Assembly (NCBI GenBank): GCA_023255415.1
Contig: JALRIN010000001.1
Span: 62,001-126,000, forward strand
Origin: Cypionkella sp.
Lineage (GTDB): Bacteria > Pseudomonadota > Alphaproteobacteria > Rhodobacterales > Rhodobacteraceae
Direction: 5' to 3'
Length of the DNA stretch: 64,000 bases
This document shows positions 15,908-25,271 of this stretch, piece by piece. Below the pieces are notes generated by a model. It made no database searches, was not told the DNA's origin, and was given only the letters and a program-made list of their open reading frames with translations. Made by a program: the position numbers and the translations under genes. Each line of letters begins with the position of its first letter. Position 1 is the stretch's first letter.

Positions 15908-18187
15908 TTAGCCGTAATGCCCGACGGGCGTGCCAGCCAAGGCCGCGATGTTCAAAAGCCCGCGCGCCGTGATCGAAGGTGTGACGATATGGGCCAAGTT
16001 GCCCATGCCCATCAAGATCGGCCCCACCTCAAGCCCGCCTGCCTTGAATTTCAGCATATTGCGCGCGGTGCTGGCGGCATCGGTATAGCCAAAGACCAGA
16101 ATATTGGCAGGCCCGTGCAGACGCGCATTGGGGAAAATGCGGGCGCGCAGTTCGGGGTCAAGCGCCGCATCGGCGCTCATCTCGCCTTCATATTCGAAAT
16201 CGACCTCGCGGGCGTCCAGAATTTCCATAGCCGCGCGCACACGGCGGCCGGAATCGCTGTCCAGATTGCCAAAGTTCGAATGGCTGCACAGCGCCACCTT
16301 GGGCACCACGCCAAAGCGGCGGGCGTGACGTGCCGCGCCAATTGCGCTTTGCGCGATCTGCTCGGGGCTGGGCACCGGGTTGATCTGGGTGTCGGCGATG
16401 AACAAAGGGCCGTCTTCCATGATCATCAGCGACAAAGCGCCCTGTGGGCTGCGGCCTTCGCGGGCCAAAATCTGGCGCACATAGCCAAGATGCCACAGAT
16501 ATTGCCCAAAGGTGCCGCAGATCATGCTGTCAGCATCGCCACGGTGCACGCCAACGGCGGCGATGGCGGTGGAATTGGTGCGCATCACCGCGCGCGCGAT
16601 ATCGGGCGTCACACCTTGGCGCGCCATCAGCTCGTGGTAAGATCCCCAATAGTCCCGATAGCGGTGGTCGCTTTCGGGGTTGATAATCTCAAAGTCTTTA
16701 TCCGGCCGGATCGGCAGGCCCGCGCGTTCGCAGCGGGTGGCAATCACTTCGGGGCGGCCGATCAGGATCGGCTTGTCGGTGGTTTCCTCCAGCATCGCAT
16801 TGGCCGCGCGCAGCACGCGCTCATCTTCGCCCTCGGCAAAGATGATGCGGCGGGTGACTTGGGCCGCGGCTTCAAACACAGGACGCATGATCAGCGCCGA
16901 TTTGAACACCGACCCATCAAGTTTTTCGCGGTAAGCCTCGATATCGGCGATGGGGCGGGTGGCGACGCCGGTTTCCATCGCAGCCTTGGCCACGGCACTT
17001 GCGACCACGCCGATCAGGCGCGGGTCAAAGGGTTTCGGGATCAGATAATCTGCCCCAAACGACAGCTTTTCGCCCGAATAGGCGGCGGCGGCCTCGGCGC
17101 TGGTGGTGGCGCGGGCAAGGGCTGCAATGCCTTCGATGCAGGCCAGCTCCATCTCGGCGTTGATCGTGGTCGCCCCCACATCCAACGCACCGCGGAAGAT
17201 AAAGGGAAAGCAGAGCACGTTGTTGACTTGATTAGGGAAATCCGAACGACCGGTCGCCATGATTGCGTCAGGCACCACCGCGCGCACAGCGTCAGGCAGG
17301 ATTTCCGGCGTCGGGTTTGCCAGCGCAAAAACAATCGGCTGGCGGTTCATCGATTGCACCATTTCAGGCGTTAAAACGCCAGGACCTGACAGGCCAAGGA
17401 ACAAATCCGCGTCCACAATCACCTCGGCCAGCGTTTTTGGCGTGCTGCCTTGGGCAAAAGCCGCCTTCTGCTCGGTCATCTGATCGGTGCGGCCTTGATA
17501 GACAAGGCCCGCAAGATCGCAAAGCCAGACGTTTTCGCGTTTGACGCCCAGCTTCAGCAGCATGTTCAAGCAAGCGATTCCAGCCGCACCGCCGCCCGTC
17601 GAGACAACCTTAATGTCGGCAAATTTCTTGCCCGCGACATGCAGCGCATTGGTGGCCGCAGCCCCCACCACGATAGCAGTGCCATGTTGATCGTCGTGAA
17701 AGACCGGAATCTTCATCCGCTCGCGGCAGATTTGTTCAACAATGAAACAATCTGGCGATTTGATGTCTTCAAGGTTGATCGCGCCAAAGGTCGGCTCTAA
17801 CGCGCAGACGATATCGGCAAGCTTATAGGGGTCGGATTCGTTCACCTCGATGTCAAAGCAATCAATATTGGCGAATTTCTTGAACAGAACCGCCTTGCCT
17901 TCCATCACCGGCTTTGACGCCAAAGCGCCAATGTTTCCAAGACCTAAGACGGCTGTGCCGTTCGAGACCACCGCCACAAGATTGCCGCGCGACGTATAGC
18001 GGCTGGCCGTGGCAGGATCGGCTTTGATCTCAAGGCAGGCTTCGGCCACCCCGGGGGAATAGGCGCGCGACAGATCGCGGCCATTGGCCAAAGGCTTGGT
18101 CGCACGGATCTCTAACTTTCCCGGCTTGGGAAATTCGTGATAATCCAGCGCCGCTTGCCGTGCGTTATCCTGCCGCGTCTCTTCCAT
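15908..18187 (-). CDS. maeB: NADP-dependent malic enzyme with C-terminal phosphotransacetylase-like domain
   Basis: Decarboxylates malate to pyruvate with NADP reduction. The 759-aa MaeB form has a malic enzyme domain (YSPGVAEAC, VFHDDQHGTA, the nucleotide loop STGGGAAGIACL) over about 1-420 and a phosphate acetyltransferase-like regulatory domain over about 430-755 (EGEDERVLRAA, NFGNLDSDSG). The ATG at 18187 sits behind TTGGAGAG; a TTG four codons upstream is rejected. It is divergent from the bicupin gene and upstream of prpE with a 203-bp gap. It can supply pyruvate and NADPH during growth on C4 products of propionate. Confidence 0.95.
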   Translation of the reverse strand: MEETRQDNARQAALDYHEFPKPGKLEIRATKPLANGRDLSRAYSPGVAEACLEIKADPATASRYTSRGNLVAVVSNGTAVLGLGNIGALASKPVMEGKAVLFKKFANIDCFDIEVNESDPYKLADIVCALEPTFGAINLEDIKSPDCFIVEQICRERMKIPVFHDDQHGTAIVVGAAATNALHVAGKKFADIKVVSTGGGAAGIACLNMLLKLGVKRENVWLCDLAGLVYQGRTDQMTEQKAAFAQGSTPKTLAEVIVDADLFLGLSGPGVLTPEMVQSMNRQPIVFALANPTPEILPDAVRAVVPDAIMATGRSDFPNQVNNVLCFPFIFRGALDVGATTINAEMELACIEGIAALARATTSAEAAAAYSGEKLSFGADYLIPKPFDPRLIGVVASAVAKAAMETGVATRPIADIEAYREKLDGSVFKSALIMRPVFEAAAQVTRRIIFAEGEDERVLRAANAMLEETTDKPILIGRPEVIATRCERAGLPIRPDKDFEIINPESDHRYRDYWGSYHELMARQGVTPDIARAVMRTNSTAIAAVGVHRGDADSMICGTFGQYLWHLGYVRQILAREGRSPQGALSLMIMEDGPLFIADTQINPVPSPEQIAQSAIGAARHARRFGVVPKVALCSHSNFGNLDSDSGRRVRAAMEILDAREVDFEYEGEMSADAALDPELRARIFPNARLHGPANILVFGYTDAASTARNMLKFKAGGLEVGPILMGMGNLAHIVTPSITARGLLNIAALAGTPVGHYG

Positions 18188-18328
18188 TGTGCTCTCCAAC
18201 CCAAATTTCGTTTAGCCTTAAACCATTTTGAATTTATCGCCAACAGGCACAATCCAAAAGCTGTTTATGGCTCTGCTTGCAAATCAATCTGTCCCGCAGC
18301 ACTCTGACCGAAACAAAAGGGAATTGCT

Positions 18329-19414
18329 ATGTCCGAGACCACCGCCGAAATCCACGCCGAGATTGTGGTGCCAACCACCGATCTGCGCGGCGATTTGCCG
18401 TTTTTCACCAAGACCTTGGCGATGCGGATGGATATGATTTATCCCGCCGACAATCCGGCGGTGGCGGTGGTCTCGGGGCATGGTTTGCGGTTGCGGCTGG
18501 ATGCGGCGGCAAAAGGCGCGCCGGCGAACTTGCGAATTTTGACCGATAGCGCTGATTTTGCCGGTGGCGCTCGGGCGCTGACCTCGCCGGGCGGCACCAA
18601 GGTCGAGGTTGATGCGCTGAACCCGCCACTGATTTTGCCCGCCACCGAACACGCCTTTGTGGTGCGGCGTTTGGCAGATCAGGCACCTTGGGTGATCGGG
18701 CGGGCGGGGATGGAATATCGCGATCTGATCCCGACACGGCTGGGCGGGGCGATGATCGCCAGCCACATTCGCGTGCCCGACGGGCCGGTGCCCGATATGG
18801 TGCATTTCCATAAGGTCGGCTTTCAATTGATCTTTTGCGTCGCGGGCTGGGTTGATGTTTTGTACGAAGATCAAGGCGGTATCCTGCGCATCGCTGCGGG
18901 CGATTGCTTTATTCAACCGCCCGGCATTCGCCATAAGGTACTGCATTCGGAAGGCGTGCAGGTGGTTGAAATTGGCGTGCCTGCTGAACACGTCACCGAA
19001 ATTGACCACGAGATGACCCTGCCCACCGCCAGCTTTAACCCCGATCGCGAATGGCAGGGCCAGCGCTTTGTGCACAATCTTGGCGCCACTGGCGTGTTCA
19101 AGCCCTACCGCATTCCGGGGTTCGAGGCGCGCGACACCACGATCAACGACAATACCAAAGGTGTTGCCAGCGTGATGGTCGCCCGCCCCACCGGCGAGGC
19201 GCCTTGGACCAAACACGCGGGAGACATTCTGTTTGGCTTTGTGATGACAGGCTCGATGGTGCTGGAGGGCGAAGGCAAAGCGCCGTTCCGGCTGGAGGCT
19301 GGCGACGCCTTTGTCATTCCGCCCGCAATGGCGACGCGCTACGGGCAGGCCAGCGCCGATCTGTTGCTGATGGAGGTGTCTTTGCCGGGCAATCCGCCCA
19401 CGGAAATCCTGTAA
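18329..19414 (+). CDS. VOC-like/bicupin fusion protein of unknown function
   Basis: Cytosolic 361-aa protein. Residues 1-75 resemble half of a glyoxalase/VOC module (AEIVVPTTDLRGDLPFFTKTL). Two cupin barrels follow: one around 150-240 with FHKVGFQLIFCVAGWVDVLYE and GDCFIQPPGIRHKV, another around 280-355 with FVMTGSMVLEGEG and GDAFVIPPAM. Only the first has an obvious His-rich metal site. Bicupins often bind or convert small carboxylated or sugar ligands, but the reaction is unknown. The ATG has AAAGGGAATTGCT upstream. It is divergent from maeB and 70 bp from cdd. Confidence 0.75.
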   Translation: MSETTAEIHAEIVVPTTDLRGDLPFFTKTLAMRMDMIYPADNPAVAVVSGHGLRLRLDAAAKGAPANLRILTDSADFAGGARALTSPGGTKVEVDALNPPLILPATEHAFVVRRLADQAPWVIGRAGMEYRDLIPTRLGGAMIASHIRVPDGPVPDMVHFHKVGFQLIFCVAGWVDVLYEDQGGILRIAAGDCFIQPPGIRHKVLHSEGVQVVEIGVPAEHVTEIDHEMTLPTASFNPDREWQGQRFVHNLGATGVFKPYRIPGFEARDTTINDNTKGVASVMVARPTGEAPWTKHAGDILFGFVMTGSMVLEGEGKAPFRLEAGDAFVIPPAMATRYGQASADLLLMEVSLPGNPPTEIL

Positions 19415-19454
19415 CGGCAGGCTTGCACTTGGACCCGAAGCGGCCCACACTTAC

Positions 19455-19468
19455 TGACCGGATGGTCA
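19455..19468 (+). promoter_or_regulatory. Perfect operator-like palindrome before the nucleoside salvage operon
   Basis: TGACCGGATGGTCA is a perfect 5-4-5 inverted repeat ending 16 nt before the cdd ATG, where a bound repressor would block transcription or ribosome access. A TTGCAC hexamer at 19423-19428 is a possible -35 element, though no convincing -10 follows. The shape (TGACC/GGTCA) is typical of TetR-family operators. No TetR, DeoR or CytR-like gene is in the window, so the regulator is unidentified. Confidence 0.45.
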
Positions 19469-19484
19469 AGGATTGGAGCCGCTT

Positions 19485-19877
19485 ATGACATTGCTGGAAG
19501 CCGCAACGGCGGTGCGTTTGCGCGCCTATGTGCCCTATTCGCGCTTTCACGTTGGCGCGGCTATTAGGTCGGTCGAAGGCCGCGTGCATATTGGCTGTAA
19601 CGTCGAAAACGTCGCCTATCCTGAAGGCACCTGCGCCGAAGCCGGTGCCATCGCCGCGATGATTGCGGCTGGCGACACCCGGATTGCCGAGATTGTAGTG
19701 ATCGCCGACAGCCCCGAACCTGTGCCTTGCTGTGGCGGCTGCCGACAAAAAATCGCCGAATTTGCGGCGCAGGATGTCAAGGTAACCCTTTGCACCACCG
19801 ACGGAAAATCAAAAACGCTGACCGTGGCGCAGCTTTTGCCCGGTGTGTTCAGTCAGGCGCATATGGACCGCGCATGA
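19485..19877 (+). CDS. cdd: Cytidine deaminase
   Basis: Zinc enzyme deaminating cytidine and deoxycytidine to uridine and deoxyuridine. The 130-aa tetrameric type has zinc ligands Cys50 (with the proton-shuttling Glu52 in TCAEAGA), Cys83 and Cys86 (PCCGGC) and the substrate loop NVENVAYPEG. The ATG at 19485 follows TTGGAGCC; an in-frame TTG four codons earlier is less likely. First gene of cdd-deoA-deoB-add-upp; its stop overlaps the deoA start (ATGA). Confidence 0.95.
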   Translation: MTLLEAATAVRLRAYVPYSRFHVGAAIRSVEGRVHIGCNVENVAYPEGTCAEAGAIAAMIAAGDTRIAEIVVIADSPEPVPCCGGCRQKIAEFAAQDVKVTLCTTDGKSKTLTVAQLLPGVFSQAHMDRA

Positions 19878-21184
19878 GCGACGCCCGCGCCATAATCACC
19901 ACGCTGCGCGATGGCGGCCACCCCTCGGCGACCGATCTGCAGTGGTTCGCGCAGGGCTTGGCTTCTGGGGCGGTCAGTGATGCACAGGCGGGGGCCTTTG
20001 CCATGGCGGTGCTGTTAAATGGGCTGGGCGACGAGGGCCGCGTGGCGCTGACGCGTGCCATGCGCGACAGCGGACATGTGCTGCATTGGCATATGCCGGG
20101 GCCGGTTTTGGACAAGCATTCGACGGGGGGGATTGGCGATTGCGTGTCGCTGCTGCTTGCCCCCGCGCTGGCGGCTTGTGGGGCCTATGTGCCGATGATT
20201 TCGGGGCGCGGTTTGGGCCATACCGGCGGCACATTGGACAAGCTGGAAGCCATCCCCGGCTTTCGCACCGGTCTGACCGAGGCGCAATTGCGCGCGCAGC
20301 TGAACGATGTCGGCTGCGCCATTGTCTCGGCCAGCGCGGAAATTGCGCCGGCTGATCGCAGGCTTTATGCGCTGCGCGATGTCACGGGCACGGTCGAGTC
20401 GGTGGATCTGATCACCGCCTCGATCTTGTCGAAAAAACTGGCAGCGGGGCTGGAAGCGCTTGTTCTTGATGTGAAATGTGGCTCGGGGGCGTTTATGAAA
20501 ACGCTGGCCGAGGCCGAGGCTTTGGCCCGCGCGCTGGTCACGACAGCACAGGGTGCGGGCTGCATGACCACGGCGCTGATCACCGATATGAGCCAACCTT
20601 TGGCAACGGCTGCCGGCAATGCGCTGGAGGTGATCGAAGTGATGGAAACCCTGACCGGCACCAGCGTCAACTCTGCCCTGTGGGAGATTACCAAAGCGCT
20701 GGGCGGCGAGGCTTTGGCGCTGGGCGGGCTGGCTGATGATCCGGCAGATGGGGCGATGCGGATCGAGCAAGCGCTGGATTCGGGGGCCGCTGCCGAGATT
20801 TTCGGTCGGATGGTCGCCGCCCAAGGCGGGCCGCATGATTTTGTCGACCGCTGGCCTGACCGTCTGCCCGCTGCTGCCGTAATCCGCGAGGTGCCAAGCC
20901 TGTGCCGCGGTTATGTGCAGCGCGTTGACGGTCAGGCGCTGGGGCAAACCGTGGTTGGGCTTGGCGGCGGGCGGCTGCGCGAGGGCGATCGGTTGAACCT
21001 TTCGGTCGGGCTGTCGGAATTGGCAGGGATCGGTGAAGATATCGCGGCGGGCGATCCGTTGTGCATGGTGCATGCCGCAACCGAAGCCGCTGCCGAACAG
21101 GCGATTGCGCAGATCCAAGCCGCCTATGTTTTGGGCACGACCCTTCCCGAAGACCCTGATTTGATTTTGAAAAGGATTGCCTGA
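19874..21184 (+). CDS. deoA: Thymidine phosphorylase
   Basis: Phosphorolysis of thymidine or deoxyuridine to base and deoxyribose-1-phosphate. The 436-aa protein shows the family motifs DKHSTGGIGD (phosphate binding), ISGRGLGHTGGTLDKLEAIPG and KxCGSGAFM, with the C-terminal beta-domain GGGRLREGD. The ATG overlaps the cdd stop by 4 nt, and deoB begins on the next base after its stop, so the operon is translationally coupled. An upstream open stretch in the same frame lies inside cdd and is not coding. Confidence 0.95.
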   Translation: MSDARAIITTLRDGGHPSATDLQWFAQGLASGAVSDAQAGAFAMAVLLNGLGDEGRVALTRAMRDSGHVLHWHMPGPVLDKHSTGGIGDCVSLLLAPALAACGAYVPMISGRGLGHTGGTLDKLEAIPGFRTGLTEAQLRAQLNDVGCAIVSASAEIAPADRRLYALRDVTGTVESVDLITASILSKKLAAGLEALVLDVKCGSGAFMKTLAEAEALARALVTTAQGAGCMTTALITDMSQPLATAAGNALEVIEVMETLTGTSVNSALWEITKALGGEALALGGLADDPADGAMRIEQALDSGAAAEIFGRMVAAQGGPHDFVDRWPDRLPAAAVIREVPSLCRGYVQRVDGQALGQTVVGLGGGRLREGDRLNLSVGLSELAGIGEDIAAGDPLCMVHAATEAAAEQAIAQIQAAYVLGTTLPEDPDLILKRIA

Positions 21185-22381
21185 ATGGCGCGGGCCTTTC
21201 TGATTGTAATGGATTCCGTGGGCTGTGGTGGCGCCCCCGATGCCGCCGATTTTGGCGATGCAGGCGCCAATACCTTGGTCCATATCGCGGCAGAATGCGC
21301 CGCAGGGCGCGCAGATATTGGCCGCAAAGGCCCGCTGCGGATGCCGCATCTGGATGCTTTGGGATTAGGGGCTGCGATCAGGCTCGCCTCGGGGCAGGCG
21401 GCGGCGGGGTTTTCGGCCCCGCCACAGGGACGCTGGGGGGCTGCAACCGAAGTGTCGCGCGGCAAGGATACGCCTTCGGGGCATTGGGAGCTTGCCGGGG
21501 TGCCGGTGCCTTGGGATTGGACCTATTTTCCTGACAAGGGCCCCGCCTTTCCGCCCGATTTGGTGGAACTTGTCTGCAAACTGGCCGGAACACAGGGAAT
21601 TTTGGGCAATTGCCACGCCTCTGGCATGCCGATCATCGCGCGACATTTTGCCGAACATCAGCGCTTGGGCTGGCCGATTTGCTATACTTCGGCCGACAGC
21701 GTGTTCCAGATTGCGGCGCATGAAGACAGCTTTGGGCTTGACCGGCTGCTAAAGCTTTGCGCCGATCTGGCGCCGCATCTGCATGCGATGAAGGTTGGGC
21801 GGGTGATCGCGCGGCCTTTTCGTGGCGGGGTAAGCGATTTCTACCGCACCCCAAACCGGCATGATTACGCGATGGACCCGCCAGCGCCCACGCTGCTTGA
21901 CTGGGTTGCAGGCGCGGGACGGGCCACACATGCGATTGGAAAGATTGGCGATATCTTCTCGATGAAGGGGGTGGGGGTCTTGCATAAAGGCGCCTCTGAT
22001 CTTGCGCTTTTCGATCATTTAGATGCGCTGACGGGCCAAGCCGAGCCAGGATCCTTGACTTTTGCCAACTTTGTGGAATTTGACAGCCTTTACGGCCACC
22101 CGCGCGATGTTGCAGGCTATGCCCGCGCGCTCGAGTGGTTTGACGCCCGCGCGGGCGGCTTTTTGGCACGGCTTCGGCCCGGCGATCTGGCGCTTTTTAC
22201 CGCCGATCATGGCAATGACCCAACCTGGCGCGGCACCGAACACACGCGCGAGCGGGTTCCAGTGCTTTGCGCGGGCGCGGGCACCGGGGCCTTGGGCCAT
22301 TGCGCCTTTGCCGATGTTGGGGCAAGCCTGGCGCAGCATTTGGGCGTGGCCAGCCATGGGGTTGGAAGGAGCTTTCTATGA
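21185..22381 (+). CDS. deoB: Phosphopentomutase
   Basis: Converts (deoxy)ribose-1-phosphate from DeoA to the 5-phosphate for entry into central metabolism. The 398-aa alkaline-phosphatase-superfamily enzyme has metal-binding motifs FLIVMDSVGCGGAPDA at the N-terminus, GKDTPSGHWE around residues 93-102 and FTADHGNDPTWRGTEHTRE near the C-terminus. It starts directly after the deoA stop and overlaps add by 4 nt (ATGA). Confidence 0.96.
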   Translation: MARAFLIVMDSVGCGGAPDAADFGDAGANTLVHIAAECAAGRADIGRKGPLRMPHLDALGLGAAIRLASGQAAAGFSAPPQGRWGAATEVSRGKDTPSGHWELAGVPVPWDWTYFPDKGPAFPPDLVELVCKLAGTQGILGNCHASGMPIIARHFAEHQRLGWPICYTSADSVFQIAAHEDSFGLDRLLKLCADLAPHLHAMKVGRVIARPFRGGVSDFYRTPNRHDYAMDPPAPTLLDWVAGAGRATHAIGKIGDIFSMKGVGVLHKGASDLALFDHLDALTGQAEPGSLTFANFVEFDSLYGHPRDVAGYARALEWFDARAGGFLARLRPGDLALFTADHGNDPTWRGTEHTRERVPVLCAGAGTGALGHCAFADVGASLAQHLGVASHGVGRSFL

Positions 22382-23370
22382 CGATTAAAAACCTGCCAAA
22401 GGTCGAGCTGCATCTGCATCTGGAAGGTGGCGCCCCGCCCGCCTTTGTGCGCGGGCTTGCCAAGGAAAAGCACATTGATATTGGCGGGATTTTTACCGAA
22501 AGCGGCGGTTACCGCTTTGCTGATTTCTGGGATTTTCTGAAGGTCTATGAGGCCGCCACCACGGTGCTGCAAAGCCCGCAAGATTTTTACCGCCTGACGC
22601 TGGCGGTCTTGGAACAAAGTGCCGCCAATGGCGTGATTTATTCTGAATGCTTTCTTTCGCCCGATTTCTGCGGTGGTCGTGATTTGATCGCTTGGCGCGA
22701 ATATCTGCACGCGATTGAAGAGGCCGCAGCCAAGGCCGAGGCCGATTTTGGCATAACCTTGCGCGGCATCATCACCCCAATCCGGCATTTCGGCCCCGAA
22801 AAGGCGCGGCAAACCGCGCGCTGTGCGGCCGAGACGGCGGGGCGGTTTATCACTGGCTTTGGCATTGGCGGTGATGAGAAGATCGGCAAACTCGCTGATT
22901 TTGCTTGGTCTTTTGACATGGCGCGCGAGGCCGGGCTGCAGATCACTGCGCATGCGGGCGAATGGGGCGGGCCAGAGTCTGTGCGCGATGCGATCAACGA
23001 TCTGGGCGTTGCACGCATTGGTCACGGCGTGCGCGCGATTGAAGATCTGGCGCTGGTGGATGAAATCGCCGAGCGCGGCATCGTGCTGGAACTTTGCCCC
23101 GGCTCGAATGTGGCACTTGGGCTTTACAAAGATTTTCGCGCCCATCCGATCGCCGAGATGCTGAAACGCGGCGTCAAAGTGACCATCAGCACCGATGACC
23201 CGCCGTTTTTCCACACCACAATGACGCGCGAATACGAGATGTTGCACCGCGCCTTTGAGTGGGACGAGGGCGTTTTCGCCCAAATAGCCCGCACCTCGAT
23301 CGAGGCGGCGTTTTGCGATGCCGAAACCAAAACCCTTATTCAAAGCAGACTGGAGCAGGCCAATGGCTGA
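22378..23370 (+). CDS. add: Adenosine deaminase
   Basis: Zinc enzyme deaminating adenosine and deoxyadenosine to inosine. The 330-aa TIM-barrel protein has KVELHLHLEGG (two zinc His), HAGEWGGPESV (catalytic Glu region), RIGHGVRA and STDDPPFF (zinc/catalytic Asp). The ATG overlaps the deoB stop, and upp begins 8 nt before its own stop. Some family members prefer other purines, but motif spacing here is ordinary for adenosine deaminase. Confidence 0.94.
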   Translation: MTIKNLPKVELHLHLEGGAPPAFVRGLAKEKHIDIGGIFTESGGYRFADFWDFLKVYEAATTVLQSPQDFYRLTLAVLEQSAANGVIYSECFLSPDFCGGRDLIAWREYLHAIEEAAAKAEADFGITLRGIITPIRHFGPEKARQTARCAAETAGRFITGFGIGGDEKIGKLADFAWSFDMAREAGLQITAHAGEWGGPESVRDAINDLGVARIGHGVRAIEDLALVDEIAERGIVLELCPGSNVALGLYKDFRAHPIAEMLKRGVKVTISTDDPPFFHTTMTREYEMLHRAFEWDEGVFAQIARTSIEAAFCDAETKTLIQSRLEQANG

Positions 23371-23995
23371 ACATTTGACCGTCGTTTCGCATCCTTTGGT
23401 GCAGCATAAGTTGACCTTGATGCGGGAAAAAGACACCTCGACTGCCAGCTTTCGCCAGTTGTTGCGCGAAATCAGCCTGCTTTTGGCCTATGAGGTCACC
23501 CGCGAATTGCCGATGACCACCAAACACATCGAAACCCCGCTAGAACCGATGGATGCCCCGACGATTGATGGCAAAAAGCTGGCGCTGATCTCGATCTTGC
23601 GGGCGGGCAACGGGCTTTTGGATGGTATTCTAGAGCTGATCCCCGCTGCCCGCGTTGGCTTTGTCGGGCTTTACCGCGACCCAGAAACGCTGGAGCCGGT
23701 GCAATATTACTGCAAGCTGCCGGATCATCTGGACGAGCGGGTCTCGATCGTGGTCGATCCGATGTTGGCAACCGGCAATTCCTCGGTGGCAGCGATTGCG
23801 CTTTTGAAAAAGGCAGGGGCGAAGAATATTCGCTTTTTGTGCCTACTTGCCTCGCCCGAAGGTATTGCGCGGATGAAGGCGGCTCACCCTGATGTGCCGA
23901 TCGTCACGGCGTCGGTTGACAGCCATTTGAATGACCATGGCTATATCGTGCCAGGTCTAGGGGATGCGGGTGATCGCATGTTTGGCACTAAATAA
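23363..23995 (+). CDS. upp: Uracil phosphoribosyltransferase
   Basis: Makes UMP from uracil and PRPP, recovering the base released by upstream catabolism. The 210-aa protein has HPLVQHKLTLMR at the N-terminus, the PRPP-binding loop VDPMLATGNSS and the C-terminal uracil-binding GDAGDRMFGT. Last gene of the cdd-deoA-deoB-add-upp unit, overlapping add by 8 nt. I saw no clear terminator in the 67 nt before the next gene. Confidence 0.97.
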   Translation: MAEHLTVVSHPLVQHKLTLMREKDTSTASFRQLLREISLLLAYEVTRELPMTTKHIETPLEPMDAPTIDGKKLALISILRAGNGLLDGILELIPAARVGFVGLYRDPETLEPVQYYCKLPDHLDERVSIVVDPMLATGNSSVAAIALLKKAGAKNIRFLCLLASPEGIARMKAAHPDVPIVTASVDSHLNDHGYIVPGLGDAGDRMFGTK

Positions 23996-24062
23996 GGGAT
24001 TGTTTCTCTTTACTCTGCCAAGATATTGACGCATCCTACCCCTACCTATGTGGGGGTGGTTT

Positions 24063-25223
24063 ATGTTGTACAAGATGTTCTTTGCTGCAGTTTTTGCGAT
24101 TGCGCTGGTGCCTATGAGTGTTGGTGCGCAAAATATTGCGCAGATCGGCGGGCCAGCAGAGCAGCCGCCATCCAATTACAAAGGTCTGCAATATACCGAC
24201 AGCCGTGGCTGCGTTTTCATGCGGGTCGAAAGCTCGGGGGCTGCAAAGTGGTATCCGCGCGTCAATGCCGCGCGCAAGCCGGTTTGCAATAAAGGCTCGG
24301 CTGGCAAGGTAGATATGGCTTCAGATCTGCCCGCACCTGCGCGCGTGTCGGCACCTGTGGTCCCGGCAAAGCCGATTATTGGTGCGGCCCAAGCGCCAAT
24401 GGAGACCGTTGCAAGCAAGATGATGCCCCAAGTGGTGCAAGCGCCTGTTGTGGTTGCAGCCGCGCCTGTGATTGCGCCGATGCGGGGGGCAAAGCCTTCG
24501 GTCAGCTACGAACGCATTGCCTCTGCTGGTCCGGCAAAGGGGCAGATTGCCTGTTCAACCTCGGCCCCCGTGGCCGAAGTGGTGCGCCTGCGCAACGGCG
24601 GCAGCGGCGTGATGTGCACCAAGGGCGATGGCACCACCAATGGCTGGCATGCCCCGACCTATCCGGCAGGCTCGCCGCCCGGAATTTCCCTGCATGACCC
24701 TGTAAAGCAGACCGCAAGCGCGCGCCCGACCGCCCGGGTGATGGAAAAGGCCGCACGGCCTGCGCAACGCCTGGCGGAAGCGCCGACGATCTTTACACCG
24801 CCAAAAGGCTATAAAGCCGCTTGGAAGGACGATCGGCTGAATCCCAAGCGTGGCATTGGCACCCCAGAGGGCCAGGCTTTGCAAGACCGTGTCTGGACCC
24901 GCAAAGTTCCAGCGCAAATTGTAACGGCAGCAACAGCACCGATTGTAACAAAGTCGCGAGTGACCGTTTCAACGATGAACGCGCCTAGCACGACAACAGG
25001 GCGGAGCTTTGTGCAGATTGGCACCTTTGGCGTCGCGGCGAATGCAACAGGGGTTGCGGCGCGGTTGCAGGTGATGGGTCTGCCGGTGGCGACAACCAAT
25101 CTGGTCAAAGCAGGCAAGCCCCTGCAGATCGTGCTAGCAGGGCCGTTTGGCTCGGCCGATCAGGCGCAAGCGGCGCTGCGCATCGCGCGGCAAGCGGGAT
25201 TTGGCGATGCGTTCTTGCGCTAA
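24063..25223 (+). CDS. SPOR-domain secreted protein
   Basis: A 386-aa exported protein. The N-terminal signal peptide (MLYKMFFAAVFAIALVPMSVGA) is followed by a Cys-containing domain (residues about 42-75), a long Pro/Ala/Val-rich linker, a second Cys pair region (about 160-200) and a C-terminal SPOR repeat (FVQIGTFGVAANA...AGFGDAFLR, about 315-386). SPOR domains bind denuded peptidoglycan at septa, so a cell-division or envelope role is likely. The start at 24063 gives a proper signal peptide; a GTG-type start at 24048 is less plausible. A bidirectional terminator follows. Confidence 0.85.
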   Translation: MLYKMFFAAVFAIALVPMSVGAQNIAQIGGPAEQPPSNYKGLQYTDSRGCVFMRVESSGAAKWYPRVNAARKPVCNKGSAGKVDMASDLPAPARVSAPVVPAKPIIGAAQAPMETVASKMMPQVVQAPVVVAAAPVIAPMRGAKPSVSYERIASAGPAKGQIACSTSAPVAEVVRLRNGGSGVMCTKGDGTTNGWHAPTYPAGSPPGISLHDPVKQTASARPTARVMEKAARPAQRLAEAPTIFTPPKGYKAAWKDDRLNPKRGIGTPEGQALQDRVWTRKVPAQIVTAATAPIVTKSRVTVSTMNAPSTTTGRSFVQIGTFGVAANATGVAARLQVMGLPVATTNLVKAGKPLQIVLAGPFGSADQAQAALRIARQAGFGDAFLR

Positions 25224-25237
25224 CACCTTGTGACATA

Positions 25238-25267
25238 AATAAAGTCCGCGGCGCTGCGGGCTTTATT
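25238..25267. terminator. Bidirectional intrinsic terminator
   Basis: AATAAAG-T-CCGC pairs with GCGG-G-CTTTATT over a 6-nt loop between the SPOR gene and the convergent gene at 25272. The A-rich and T-rich flanks serve as U tracts in both directions. Confidence 0.75.
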
Positions 25268-25271
25268 AACC

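Noticed and set aside
15860..17374. 504-codon plus-strand frame opposite maeB
   Set aside because: Antisense shadow of the malic enzyme gene, low-complexity composition and no ribosome site.
20015..21349. 444-codon minus-strand frame opposite deoA
   Set aside because: Antisense shadow; deoA is certain from motifs and operon overlaps.
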